A stretch of DNA of 64,000 nt from Alisma plantago-aquatica (GCA_963693085.1 OY856411.1:117391267-117455266); one strand, 5' to 3'. Counted from the stretch's first letter, positions 46,288 through 59,819 are shown. The notes: a model not told the origin generated them from the letters alone. Translations and numbers: made by a program.

Positions 46288-47897
46288 TGTTGGATCCTAG
46301 ATGGGTGATTGGATGCTCTAGGGGGGCGGGAGGTGAATAGAGATGAAAGCACTTATACAAAATTCATTAAACCTTCAAGATATATGATAAGATAAGGTTG
46401 CTAAATAGGTAATTTGAGAGCAACTAAAACATACATTGCAAGGATGAGAGAGATTGAACATACAGTAAGAGACAAGTCATTTAGAGTGGTTCCACACTTC
46501 AAACTAGAAGTGTGTCAGTCCACTTACCTAGAGAGGTCAACCTCTAAGATTTCCAAGCCATTGCATTCTTATATTCATTCATAAGACTTACAACACATGA
46601 CCAAACAAAGGACTTACCTATCCAATACAAAGAATCTTCAACCTTACCAAGGACTTACCCACTTTGCAACGAGTCTTCGGCCTTCACCAAGGACTTACCC
46701 ACTCTTGCACAAGTCTTCAGCCTTGCAGGAATTACCCACTCTTCTTGGATCTTCAGCCATTGACTTCACCTTCACTCGGAGAAGCTTCCACCAAGGACTT
46801 ACCCACTTGAGCAAGGAGTCTTCTACCTTCACCAAGGGCTTACCCACTCTAGCTCCAAGTCTTCAGCCTTGATCTTCACCAAGGGACACCTTCCCTTGTT
46901 CTTCTTCACCTCTCTTAGCTAAGAGAGAGAACCTTCATCTTCATGGTTGAAATGAGAGATGGGGAGGTGGTGGAAGTGAGAGCCTCACAAGATATACATG
47001 TAGGACTAGCTCTCTTACATATTTCCTACTTACTCTAATGGATGTAGCATGTGATTAAGCTTAGAGAGAGAGAGGAGGTTGTAGGAAGCACTCAACTATA
47101 GAATAGGAACCTCACATAGAGTTTGCATTCAATGCTCAACCTTGGAATGAAGCCCAAGGGGTCCTATTTATAGCTGGGGATGCCTCTTAGCCTTTGGGAA
47201 CACTTGAGAACAAAAACTAGCCATTTTGTGGCTTGCAACGGATCTATTTTCACTTGTTGCAACTCCACAATGGCTAGAACCACTTTTCTGCACTTTTCCG
47301 TATAGTGTAATCGGTCGAGTTTTAATATAGGTAACTTGACCGATCCAGTAAAAGACAAAACCGATATTTAAATGATCGGTCGAGTTCATCCTGGGGAAAC
47401 TCGACCGACCATTTAAAATCAAAATGGTCTCTTACTCGATCGTTCGAGTTCTGTGAAAACACAACTCGGCCGATGCAATCTCCAGAAAATTGGCGAAGAA
47501 CGATCGGTCAAGTTTTAAGGCTTGGAAACTTGACCGACCAAGTTGCTGTGATCAATTTTCTAAATTGCATCAAAAGTGATTAAAACATTCGATCTAAGTG
47601 CTCCTTATTTTTTCTAAGCTTAATTACAAGTCATACAATCATTACAAGTGATTTACAACACGATTCTAATGGATTTATATCATATTACAAAAACGTGCAC
47701 TTTTATGACTTTGACTTGTCTTTTCTCCAACTTAGGATGTGCAAGTTAGGGTATTTGGAGTGTGTCTATACCTAATATGAAACCACTCAAGTAGAGGCAT
47801 TAGAAACCAATATGTGGAATGGTTAGTCATCATCAAAAGAAGGGTTTAGTCAATTTATACATGAGTCAACATTGACCTAATTGACCTTGAGTCAACA
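46288..47897 (-). mobile_element. LTR11 (1610 bp)
   Basis: Plus strand TGTTGGATCC...GAGTCAACA. TATA box 47166-47172, inverted repeats 47310-47537, with several CG-to-TG or CA changes in the arms. It carries the LTR8 diagnostic variants. Confidence 0.88.
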
Positions 47898-50824
47898 TTC
47901 TCCCCCTTTTTGAAGATGACAAACCATTCCATAAATGTATTGAAATCTTTTAAGTAAAATCATACCTTCGGAGAAACCTAGGGGTTTCAATAGGATTGAG
48001 CTCATATGCTCCCCCTCAATTGATGTGCATGGAGTTCTCATACTCCCCCTCAATTGATGCTATTTCTCCTGCATGGTTAGCTTTCATAACATTTATAGAA
48101 TACTATGTCTTCTACTCATATATATTCTACACATATATGTCTTCTCCCCTTTACCTTCTCCCTCTTACATGGACATACTTCTTCTCTTCATGTAAGACAT
48201 GCCTTCTCCCTATTTTGTCAAAAGAAGACATACCTTTCTCCCCCTATGTCATTTAAAAAAGGTGGGGGTATGAAGAAATAAGAAACACCACTTGTTAAAG
48301 GAAAGGAGATAACAAAAAGTTATACAAGGAGAGTAGAAGAGCAGATATAAGGGCTTGTCCAATCATAGAAAGAAAATCAAGTTAAAGCATGTACTTGAAC
48401 AATCCTAAAATGCAAGATAAAGTGTTGTAGAAAAACAATAAATCACAATTTTAACCCTCAAGATGACGGAATTTGACCAAAAACCATCAGAGCTCATGGA
48501 GAGGCACTGAGCCTTACTCAGAAGGTCATTTCTACATAAAAAAACACTAATCTTGCAGCAAAAATTGAAACTGAAGCAAGATCTGCATAAAATCCAAAAA
48601 TACTCCAATTTCTACATACAATGTAGCTCTATGTGCCCTGCATCACAATTGTTATGCAATCAACTCAATATAGTAGATATGCAATTCAAGGAACAAGCTT
48701 GAGAAAGTATGAGGCAAGATACAAGCAAATCATATAGTAGAATACCACTTGATGAGCAAAGATAGCAATTATAAATAGGGCTAGAACTAGTAGTAGATGT
48801 TATCACAAGTTAGGATTACTAGTAGGATCTAGATCATAGCAAGAGATACCAAAAGATACGCAAGATAAAGAAAGCTATGAGTAGATGTATAGATATATCC
48901 AAACAAAGAGATAAGAAATTTTAGAAGCATGAAAGGATATAACTTACTTACAAATATTCATCATTACCAAAATATGATTACCACTAAGAACCTCATGGTT
49001 GTATCAACACATGATATACACCTAGATAGATGTAGCAAGTTAGAGTACAACGGAAGCAATTTTAGACACAACCAAGAGATCCAAAGAGATCAATCATCAA
49101 AACCTGCAAAACAACTCAAAGCAAGTAATTGCAAGATATAGATATACCAATTTAGAGAAATTAGAGAGATAGAGTTGTAAGCAAGATAGGAAATTTAAAG
49201 CATGACAATATGCATATATAAAGGTACCAAATGAGAGTGCCAAAGAGTAAGGCTATTGGTTGAGAAAATCTAGTTGAGAGGGAAACTCTCATTCAATAAG
49301 ACAAATGTATATTCTATGCACAGTGCTATCGGTCGAGTTATGTGTATTGGCAACTCGACCGACAACAGATGTTGGCAACACCCATGGTGCCCATCGGTCA
49401 AGTTTCAAACAGGACAAACTCGACCAACAAAGCTGCTGTAAAAAGGCACATATATTTCATAGAAACATATTTAGAGGCATGTTAAAAATACAAACCATAT
49501 CCAAACATGTGTAAGCAAGTTATTAATGCACTATAAAAGCAATAGAAATAAATTTTGAGCAAGAGTGTGAAGAGAAACATAAAATACCACTTTTGACTCA
49601 AAAACCATATGTATATTGCACACTTACTTGACAAAAACAAGTTAGAAACGGTTATAAGAAAGAAAAACATTACCTTTGTGCTTACCATTGCTTTTCCACT
49701 TGTTTTCACCTCATACACATCTCACCTTTCTTCTTTCATGTGGATTGACAAGTCAATTTGCAATTCAATGGCTCAAGTCAATCCATTTGCAAGTACCTAC
49801 AAGAAGAAAGATGAAATGGTCCCCAATCATGTTTTTGTGTCCGGAGGAGTTAGCTTAGCAACCCAAGTCCTAGTGCTGTTGGGTGCTTTCCTAAAAGGAC
49901 AACAAGTAGAATGATGACCAATTTTATTTCAATAGTTGCATGTGCCCATAGTCTTAGAACTAGAGGATTCTCCATGGAATATTGGAGGTCCTTTACCTTT
50001 GTTGTTCCTTTGACTACTATCATACCCCAAACCATGTCTACCAATTTGTTTAGTAGTATGGTGTAGGATATCATTAAGATTCTTTTTACCAACTAAGAAT
50101 CTTTGCAAGAAGATCTCAAATTATCATTATCAAACATAAGAGAAGTAACAATAGAAGACAAATGATTGATATTATCTGCAACATGCACAAAATAGATTTC
50201 TAAGAAAAGACTTTTAGTCAAATAAGAATCTCTATCAATATGAAGAGCAACAACATCATTCTCTCTATAAAAAAATATAGTATGAGGGTCAAAAGCAATC
50301 ACACTACTATGCAAGGAAGCAAGTTCATATACAAGACAAGTAATCTTTGAAGGATAAACTTTATCTACACATCTTATTCCTTGCAAAGTAAGATCTTGAC
50401 TCTCATAAGAACATTTAAGAGCATAAGAAATAATAGAGAGAGAAACAATAGTAGTAGCAAGCTCTATATATGAAATACTCATAGAAGGTTGAGATTCAAA
50501 AAACTTAATCTTATCCAGCAAGTTAGAATTCGTAAATTTAAGAGCATTTAGTTGACTAAGATAAGCATTTTTTTGAATCTCAACACTTGAATTTACCTCA
50601 TTTGAATATTCAATTGAGCTTGTCATGAGGGCACAATGGCATCTTCCATCTTCACATTAACTAGATCTTCCACTAGTGCTTTCATTTGTTGATGGAGCCT
50701 TTGTGATCCCTTTTTCTCTCTTCTTTTCTTCTATAGCTCTCTTTGAAGGTTGTCAATCTTCATAATCACCCATATTCTCCTATTTGTGGAAGTATGTTTG
50801 GATAAGACCCGCTCTGATACCAAT
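47898..50824 (-). mobile_element. Internal domain I11, full length
   Basis: Polypurine tract 47898-47911, inverted repeats 49329-49436, gag pseudogene 49827-50773, perfect primer site 50811-50822. The first half matches I8. From the hairpins on (CAGATGTTGGCAACACC) it no longer does, which marks the right end of the duplicated block. Confidence 0.86.
49827..50773 (-). pseudogene. gag remnant, copy I11
   Basis: ATG 50771-50773 with TGA at codon 7. From MTSSIEYSNEVNSS (50626) it is open for 177 aa, then a 1-nt loss (GCAAGAAGATC, near 50107) shifts the frame at SSLQRF. The knuckle's central region is altered (CNYxNxIGH region near 49925), and the usual TGA is at 49827. Confidence 0.66.
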
Positions 50825-52494
50825 TGTTGAATCCTAGATGGGTGATTGGATGCTCTAGAGGGATGGGAGGTGAATAGAGCTGAAAGCACTTACACAAAAT
50901 TCATTAAACCTTCAAGATATATGACAAGATAAGGTTTCTAAATAGGTAATTTGAGTGCAACTAAAACAGACATAGCAAGGATGAGAGAGATAGAACATAC
51001 ACCAAGAGACAAGCTATTTAGAGTGGTTCCATACTTCAAACTAGAAGTGTGTCAGTCCACTTAACTAGAGAGGTCAACCTCTAGGATTTCCAAGCCATTG
51101 CATTCTTATATTCATTCATAAGACTTACAACACATGACCAAATAAAGGACTTACCTATCCAATACAAAGAGTCTTCAACCTTACCAAGGACTTACCCACT
51201 TTGCAATGAGTCTTCGACCTTCACTAAGGACTTACCCACTCTTGCACAAGTCTTCAACCTTGCAGGAATTACCCACTCTTCTTGGATCTTCAGCCTTTGA
51301 CTTCACCTTTACTCGGAGAAGCTTCCACCAAGGACTTACCCACTTGAGCAAGGAGTCTTCTGCCTTCACCAAGGGCTTACCCACTCTAGCTCCAAGTCTT
51401 CAGCCTTGATCTTCACCAAGGGATTCCTTCCCTTATTATTCTTTACCTCTCTTAGCTAAGAGAGAGAACCTTCATCTTCATGGTTGAAATGAGAGATGGG
51501 GAGGTGGTGGAAGTGAGAGCCTCACAAGATATACATGTAGGACAAGCTCTCTTACAGATTTCCTACTCACTCTAATGGATGTAGCAAGTGATTAAGCTTA
51601 GAGAGAGAGAGAGGAGGCTGTAGGAAGCACTCAACTATAGAATATAGGAACCTCACATAGAGCTTGCATTGAATGCCCAACCTTAGAATGAAGCCCAAGG
51701 GGTCCTATTTATAGCTGGGGATGCCTCTTAGCCTTTGGGAACACTTGAGAATGCAAACTAGCCATTTTGTGGCTTACAACGGATCTATTTTCACTTGTTG
51801 CAACTCCACAACGGCTAGAACCACTTTTCTGCACTTTTCCGTACAGTGCAATCGGCCAAGTTTTAATATAGGTAACTCACTTTTCTGCACTTTTCTGTAC
51901 AGTGCAATCGGCCGAGTTTTAATATAGGTAACTCGACCGATCCAGTAAAAGACAAAATTGATATTTAAATGATCGGTCGAGTTTGTCCTGGGGAAACTCG
52001 ACCGACCATTTAAAATCAAAATGGTCTCTTACTCGATCGGTCGATCTCTGTGAAAATACAACTCGAATGATGCAGTCTCCAGAAAATCAACCAAGAATGA
52101 TCGGTCGAGTTTTAAGGCTTGGAAACTCGACCGACCAAGTTGCTGTGATCAATTTTCTTAATTGCATCAAAAGTGATTAAAACATTCGATCTAAGTGCTC
52201 CTGATTTTTTCTAAGCTTATTTACAAGTCATACAATCATTACAAGTGATTTAAAACACAATTCTAATGGATTTATATCATATTACAAAAACGTGCACTTG
52301 TATGACTTTGACTTGTCTTTTCTCCAACTAAGCATGTGCAAGTTAGGGCATTTGGAGTGTGTCTATACCTAATCTGAAACCACTCAATTAGAGGCATTAG
52401 ACACCAATATGTGGAATGGTTAGTCATCATCAAAACAAGGGTTTAGTCAATTTAGACGTGAGTCAACATTGACCTAATTGACCTTGAGTCAACA
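50825..52494 (-). mobile_element. LTR12 (1670 bp, with a 56-bp tandem duplication)
   Basis: Plus strand TGTTGAATCC...GAGTCAACA. TATA box 51707-51713. At 51822-51877 and 51878-51933 a 56-bp segment containing the first arm of hairpin 1 is duplicated, so this copy has an extra unpaired arm. Inverted-repeat cluster 51851-52134. Confidence 0.88.
51822..51933. repeat. 56-bp tandem duplication inside LTR12
   Basis: Two head-to-tail copies (51822-51877, 51878-51933) differ at two positions by eye. The unit runs from CACTTTTCTGCAC to AATATAGGTAACT. It is unique to this LTR in the window. Confidence 0.85.
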
Positions 52495-55434
52495 TTCTCT
52501 CCCTTTTTGAAGATGACAAACCATTCCATAAATGTATTGAAATCTTTCAAGTAAAATCATACCTTCAGAGAAACCTAGGGGTTTCAATAGGATTGAGCTC
52601 ATATGCTCCCCCTCAATTGATGCGCATGGAGTTCTCATACTCCCCCTCAATTGATGCTATTCCTCCTGCAATGTTAGCTTTCATAACATTTATAGAATAC
52701 TATGTCTTCTACTCATATATGTTCTACGTATATATGTCTTCTCCCCTTTACTTTCTCCCTCTTAAATAGACATACTTCTTCTCTTCATGTAAGACATGCC
52801 TTCTCCCTATTTTGTCAAAAGAAGACATACCTTTCTCCGCCTTTGTCATTTCAAAAAGGTGGGGGTATGAAGAAATAAGAAACACCACTTGTTAAAGGAA
52901 AGGAGATAACAAAAAGTTATATAAGGAGAGTAGAAGAGCACATATAAGGGCTTGTCCAAGCATAGAAAGAAAAGAAAGTTAAAGCATGTACTTGAACAAC
53001 CCTAAAATGCACGATAAAGTGCTGCAGAAAAATAATAAATCACAATTTTAACCCTCAAGATGATGGAATTTGACCAAAAACCATCAGGACTTATGGCGAA
53101 GCACTGAGGCTTACTCAGAAGGTCATTTCTGCTTAAAAAAACACTACTCTTGCAGCAAAAACTGAAACTGGAGCAAGATATGCATAAAATCCAAAAATAT
53201 TGCAATTTCAACATACAAAGTAGCTCTATGTGCCCTGCATCACAATTGTTATGCAATCAACTCAAGATAGTAGATATGCAATTCAAGGAACAAGCTTGAG
53301 CAATTATGAGACAAGATACTAGCAAATCATATAGTAGAATACCACTTGATGAGCAAAGATAGAAATTATAAACAGGGCTAGAACTACATGTATATGAACT
53401 ACTAGTAGATGTTGTCACAAGTTAGGACTACGAGTAGGATCTAGATCATAACAAGAGATACCAAAAGATACACAAGATAAAGAAAGCTATGAGTAGATGT
53501 AGAGATATATCCAAACAAAGAGATAAGCAATTTTAAAAGCATGAAAGGATATAACTTACTAACAAATATGAATCATTACCAAAAGATGATTACCACTAAG
53601 AACCTCAAGGTTGTATCAACACAAGATATACAACTAGATAGATGTAGCAAGTTAGAGTACAACGAAAGCAATTTTAGACAAAACAAAGAGATCCAAAGAG
53701 ATCAATCATCAAAACCTGCAAAACAACTCAAAGCAAGTAATTGAAAGATATAGATATACCAATTTAGAACAATTAGAGAGATAGAGTTCTAAGCAAGATA
53801 GGAAATTTAAAACATGGCAATATGCATATATAAAGGTACCAAATGAGAGTGCCAAAGAATAAGCCTATTGGTTGAGAAAATCTAGTTGAGAGGGAAATTC
53901 TCATGCAATAAGCCAAATGTATATTCTATGCACAGTGCTAACGGTCGAGTTATGTGTATTGGCAACTCGACCGACAATAGATGTTGGCAACACCCATGGT
54001 TCACATCGGTCAAGTTTCAAACAGGAAAAACTCAACCAACAAAGTTGCTGTAAAAATGCACATATATTTCATAGAAACATATTTAGAGGCATGTTAAAAA
54101 TACAAATCATATCCAAACATGTGTAATAAAGTTTGTCATGCACCATAAAAGCAGTAGAAATAATTTGTGAGCAAGAGTGTGAAGAGAAACACAAAATACC
54201 TCTTTTCACTCAAAACCCATATGTATAGTGCACACTTACTTGACAAAAACAAGTTAGAAATGGTTATAAGCAAGAAAAACATTACCTTTGTGCTTACCAT
54301 TGCTTTTCCACTTGTTTTCACCACATACACATCTCACCTTTCTTCTTTCATGTGGATTGACAAGTCAATTTGCAATTCAATGGCTCAAGTCAATCCATTT
54401 GCAAGTACCTACAAGAAGAAATATGAAATGGTCCCCAATCATGTTTTTGGGTCCAGAGGAGTTAGCTTAGCAACCCAAGTCCTAGTGCTCTTAGGTGCTT
54501 TCCTAAAAGGACAACAAGTAGAATGATCACCAATTTCATTGCAATAGTTGCATGTGCCCATAGTCTTGGAACTAGAGGATTCCGCATGGAATATTGGAGG
54601 TCATTTACCTTTGTTGTTCCTTTGACTACTATCATACACCAAACCATGTCCACCAATTTGTTTAGTAGTATGGTGTAGGATATCTTTAAGATTCTTTCTA
54701 CCAACTAAGAATCGTTGCAAAGAACATCTCAAATTATTATTATCAAACATAAGAGAAGTAGTAGAAGACAAATGATTGATATTATCTCCAGCATGCGCAA
54801 AATAGATTTCTAAGCAAAGACTTTTAGTCAAATAAGAATCTCAATCAATATGAAGAGCAGCAACATCATTCTCTCTATAATAAAATATAGTATGAGGGTC
54901 AAGAGCAATCACACTACTATGCATGGAAGCAAGTTCATATATAAGACAAGTAATCTTTGAAGAATAAACTTTATCTACACATCTTATTCCTTGCAAAGTA
55001 AGCTCTTGTATCTCATAAGAACATTTAAGAGCATAAGAAACAATAGAGAGAGAAACAATAGTAGTAGCAAGCTCTATAAATGAAATACTCATAGAAGGTT
55101 GATATTCTAAAAACTTAATCTTATCAAGCAAGCTAGAATTCACAAATTTAAGAGCATTTAGTTGACTAAGATAAGCATTTGTTTGAATCTCAACACTTGA
55201 ATTTACCTCATTTAAATCTTCAATTGAGCTTGTCATGAGGGAGTAATGGCATCTTCCATCTTCACATTAACTAGATATTCCACTAGTGCTTTCATTTGTT
55301 GATGGAGCCTTTGTGATCCCTTTTTCTCTCTTCTTTCCTTCTATAGCTCTCTTTGAAGGTTGTCAATCTTCATAATCACCCATATTCTCCTATTTATGGA
55401 AGTATGCTTGGAGAAGACCCGCTCTGATACCAAT
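52495..55434 (-). mobile_element. Internal domain I12, full length
   Basis: The polypurine tract at 52495-52508 has one interruption. Inverted repeats 53941-54039 are decayed on the right side (AACTCAACCAA). Gag pseudogene 54439-55383, perfect primer site 55421-55432. Confidence 0.85.
54439..55383 (-). pseudogene. gag remnant, copy I12
   Basis: ATG 55381-55383 with TGA at codon 7. From MTSSIEDLNEVNSS (55236) it is open for 131 aa to a TGA replacing Arg in HIDRDS near 54842. A 3-nt loss in the STITS stretch keeps frame, and a TGA-type break follows at NNKGK near 54601. The knuckle begins CNYCNEIG and its His is changed (D) near 54528. Confidence 0.65.
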
Positions 55435-57013
55435 TGTTGGATCCCAGATGGGTGATTGGATGCTTTAGAGGGTGGGGGTGAATAGAGATGAAAGCACTTA
55501 CACAAAATTCATTAAACCTTCAAGATATATGACAAGATAAGGTTGGTAAATAGGTAATTTGAGTGCAACCAAAACATACATAGCAAGGATGAGAGAGATT
55601 GAACATACACCAAGAGACAAGCTATTTAGAGTGGTTCCACACTTCAAACTAGAAGTGTGTCAGTCCACTTGCCTAGAGAGGTCAACCTCTAGGATTTCAA
55701 GACTTTCAACACATGACCAAACAAAGGACTTACCTATCCAATACAAAGAGTCTTCAACCTTACCAAGGACATACCCACTTTGCAATTAGTCTTCGGCCTT
55801 CAACAAGAACTTACCCACTTTTGCACAAGTCTTCAGCCTTGCAGGAATTAGCCACTCTTCTTGGATCTTCAGCCTTTGACTTCACCTTCACTCGGAGAAG
55901 CCTCCACCAAGGACTTAACCACTTGAGCAAGGAGTCTTCTGCCTTCACCAAGGGCTTACCCATCTAACTCCAAGTCTTCAGCCTTGATCTTTACCAAGGG
56001 ATGCCTTCCCTTGTTCTTCTTCACCTCTATTAGCTAAGAGAGAGAACATTCATCTTCATGGTTGAAATGAGAGATGGGGAGGTGGTGGAAGTGAGAGCCT
56101 CACAAGATATACATGTAGGACTATCTCTCTTACAGATTTTCTACTCACTCTAATGGATGTAGCAAGTGATTAAGCTTAGAGAGAGAGAGAGGAGGCTGTA
56201 GGAAGCACTCAATTATAGAATAGGAACCTCACATAGAGTTTGCATTGAATGCTCAACCTTGGAATGAAGCCCAAGGGGTCCTATTTATAGCTGGGGATGC
56301 CTCTTAGCCTTTGGGAACACTTGAGAATGAAAACTAGTCGCTTGTTGGCTTGCAACAGATCTATTTTCACTTGTTCAACTCTACAATGGCTAGAAGCACT
56401 TTTTTGCACTTTTCCGTACAGTGCAATCGGTCGAGTTTTAATATAGGTAACTCGACCGATCCAGTAAAAGACAAAACCAATATTTAAATGATCGGTCGAG
56501 TTTGTCCTGGGGAAACTCGAACAACCATTTAAAATCAAAATGGTCTCTTACTCGATCGGTCGAGTTCTGTGAAAACACAACTAGACTGATGCAATCTCTA
56601 GAAAATCGACCAAGAACGATCGGTCGAGTTTTAAGGCTAGGAAACTCGACCGACCAAGTTGTTGTGATCAATTTTCTAAATTGCATCAAAAGTGATTAAA
56701 ACATTCGATCTAAGTGCTCCTGATTTTTTCTAAGCTTAATTACAAGTCATACAATCATTATAAGTGATTTACATCACGATTCTAATGGGTTTATATCATA
56801 TTACAAAAACGTGCACTTGTATGACTTTGACTTGCCTTTTCTCCAAATTAGGATGCGCAAGTTTGGGCATTTGGAGTGTGTCTATACCTAATCTGAAGTC
56901 ACTCAAGTAGAGGCATTAGACACCAATATGTGGAATGGTTAGTCATCATCAAAACAAGGGTTTAGTCAATTTAACTGTGAGTCAACATTGACCTAATTGA
57001 CCTTGAGTCAACA
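55435..57013 (-). mobile_element. LTR13 (1579 bp)
   Basis: Plus strand TGTTGGATCC...GAGTCAACA, next to a perfect primer site. TATA box 56283-56289, inverted repeats 56426-56653. About 30 bp are missing near 55696-55712 (the CCATTGCATTCTTATATTC segment of sisters). Confidence 0.88.
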
Positions 57014-59819
57014 TTCTCCCCCTTTTTGAAGATGACAAACCATTCCATAAATGTATTGAAAGCTTTTAAGTAAAACCATACCTTCAGAGAAACCTAGGGG
57101 TTTGAATAGTATTGAGCTCATATGCTCCCCCTCAATTGATGCACATGGAGTTCTCATACTTCCCCTCAATTGATGTTATTTCTCCTACATGGTTAGCTTT
57201 CATAACATTTATAGAATACTATGTCTTCTACTCATATATGTTCTACACATATATGTCTTCTCCCCTTTACCTTCTCCCTCTTACATGGACATACTTCTTC
57301 TCTTCATGTAAGACATGCCCTCAAGATAGAGGCTTGTCGAAGCATAGTAAGAAAAGCAAGTTAAAGCATGTACTTGAACAACCCTAAAATGCAAGATAAA
57401 CTGCTGTAGAAAAATAATAAATCACAATTTTAACCCTCAAGATGATGGAATTTGACCAAAAACCATCAGGGCTCATGGGGAAGCACTAATCCTTGCTCAG
57501 AAGGTCATTTTTACATTAAAAAACACTACTCTTGTAGGAAAAACTGAAATTGGAGCAAGATCTGCATACAATCTAAAAATACTCCAATTTCTACATACAA
57601 TGTAGCTCTATGTGCCCTACATCACAATTTTCATGCAATCAACTCAAGATAGTAGATATGAAATTCAAGGAACAAGCTTGAGCAAGTATGATATAAGAAA
57701 CAAACAAATCATATAGTAGAACACCACTTGATGAGCAAAGATTGGAATTATAAACAGGGCTAGAACTACATGTATATGAACTACTAGTAGATGTTATCAC
57801 AATTTAGGACTACGAGTAGGATCTAGATCATAGCAAGAGATACCAAAAGATACACAAGATAAAGCAAGCTATGAGTAGATGTAGAGATATATCCAAACAA
57901 AGAGATAAGCAATTTTAGAAGCATTAAAGGATATAACTTACTGACAAATATGCATCATTACCAAAACATGATTACCACTAAGAACCTTAAGGTTGTATCA
58001 ACACAAGATATACACCTAGATAGATGTAGCAAGTTAGAGTACAACAAAAGCAATTTTAGACACAACCAAGAGATCCAAAGAGATCAATCATCAAAACCTG
58101 CAAAACAACTCAAAGAAAGTAATTACAAGATATAGATATACCAATTTAGAGCAATTAGAGAGATAGAGTTGTAAGCAAGATAGGAATTTTAAAGCATGGA
58201 AATATGCATATTTAAAGGTACCAAATGAGAGTGCCAAAGAATAAGGCTATTGGTTGAGAAAATCTAGTTGAGAGGAAAATTCTCATTCAATAAGGCAAAT
58301 GTATATACTATGCACAGTGCTATCGGTCGAGTTATGTGTATTGGCAACTCGACCGACAACAGATGTTGGCAACACCCATGGTTCCCATCGGTCAAGTTTC
58401 AAACAGGACAAACTCGACTGACAAAGCTGCTATAAAAAGGCACATATATTTCATAGAAACATATTTAGAGGCATGTTAAAAATATAAACCATATCCAAAC
58501 ATGTGTAAGAATGTTAGTAATGCACTATAAAAGTACTAGAAACAATTTTTGAGCAAGAGTGTAAAGATAAACACAAAATATCACTTTTGGCTCAAAAACC
58601 ATATGTATAGTGCACACTTACTTGACAAAAACAAGTTAGAAATGGTTATAACCAAGAAAAACATTACCTTTGTTCTTATCATTCCTTTTCCTCTAGTTTT
58701 CATCTCATACACATCTCACCTTTCTTCTTTCATGTGGATTGACAAGTCAATTTGCAATTCAATGGCTCAAGTCAATCCATTTGCAAGTACCTACAAGAAG
58801 AAAGATGAAATGGTCCGCAATCATATTTTTGGGTCCGGAGGAGTTAGCTTAGCAACCCAAGTCCTAGTGCTCTTGCGTGCTTTTCTAAGAGGACAACAAG
58901 TAGAATGATGACCAAATTCATTGCAATAGTTGCATTTGCCCATAGTCTTGGAACTAGAGGATTCTCCATGGAATATTGGAGGTCCTTTACCTTTGTTGTT
59001 CCTTTGACTACTATCATACCCCAAACCATGTCTACCAATTTGTTTAGTAGTATGGTGTAGGATATCATTAAGATTCTTTTTATCAACTAAGAATCTTTGC
59101 AAAGAAGATCTCAAATTATCATTATCAAACATAAGTGAAGTAATAGTAGAAGACAAATGATTGATATTATCTCCAGCATGCACAAAATAGATTTCTAAGC
59201 AAAGACTTTTAGTCAAATAAGAATCTCTATCAATATAAAGAGGACCAAAATCATTCTCTCTATAAGAAAATATAGTATGAGGGTCAAGAGCAATCACACT
59301 ACTATGCAAGGAAACAAGTTCATATACAAGACAAGTAAACTTTGAAGGATAAACTTTATCTACACATCTTATTCCTCGCAAAGTAAGCTCTTGACTCTCA
59401 TAAGCACATTTAAGAGCATAAGAAACAATAGAGAGAGAAACAATAGTAGTAGCAAGCTCTATATACGAAATACTCATAGAAGGTTGAGATTCTAAGAACT
59501 TAATCTTATCAAGCAAGCTAGAATTCGCAAATTTAAGAGCATTTAGTTGACTAAGAAAAGCATTTGTTTGAATCTCAACACTTGAATTTACCTCATTTAA
59601 ATCTTCAATTGAGCTTGTCAAGAGGGTGCAATGGCATCTTCCATCTTCACATTAACTAGATCTTCCACTAGTGCTTTCATTTGTTGATGGAGCCTTTGTG
59701 ATCCCTTTTTCTCTCTTCTTTCCTTCTATAGCTCTCTTTGAAGGTTGTCAATCTTAATAATCACCCATATTCTCCTATTTGTGGAAGTATGCTTGGAGAA
59801 GATAGGCTCTAATACCAAT
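57014..59819 (-). mobile_element. Internal domain I13, with an internal deletion
   Basis: Polypurine tract 57014-57027. A deletion near 57318-57327 removes about 150 bp or more, including the distal purine tracts. Inverted repeats 58323-58421, gag 58821-59768 with an open 266-aa frame, primer site 59806-59817 (TGGTATTAGAGC). Confidence 0.85.
58821..59621 (-). CDS. Gag C-terminal-half fragment, open 266-aa frame (copy I13)
   Basis: The frame is open from ATG 59621 (MTSSIEDLNEVNSSVEIQTN) to TGA 58821, ending VAKLTPPDPKI. The helical spacer, FLVDKKNLNDILHH, GLGYDSSQRNNKGKGPP and a complete knuckle CNYCNEFGHHSTCC are kept. The original start at 59766-59768 is followed by an early stop (TAA at codon 5), so only the internal ATG could be used. 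It is a remnant of a copia Gag C-terminal half without capsid or pol. Confidence 0.62.
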   Translation of the reverse strand: MTSSIEDLNEVNSSVEIQTNAFLSQLNALKFANSSLLDKIKFLESQPSMSISYIELATTIVSLSIVSYALKCAYESQELTLRGIRCVDKVYPSKFTCLVYELVSLHSSVIALDPHTIFSYRENDFGPLYIDRDSYLTKSLCLEIYFVHAGDNINHLSSTITSLMFDNDNLRSSLQRFLVDKKNLNDILHHTTKQIGRHGLGYDSSQRNNKGKGPPIFHGESSSSKTMGKCNYCNEFGHHSTCCPLRKARKSTRTWVAKLTPPDPKI

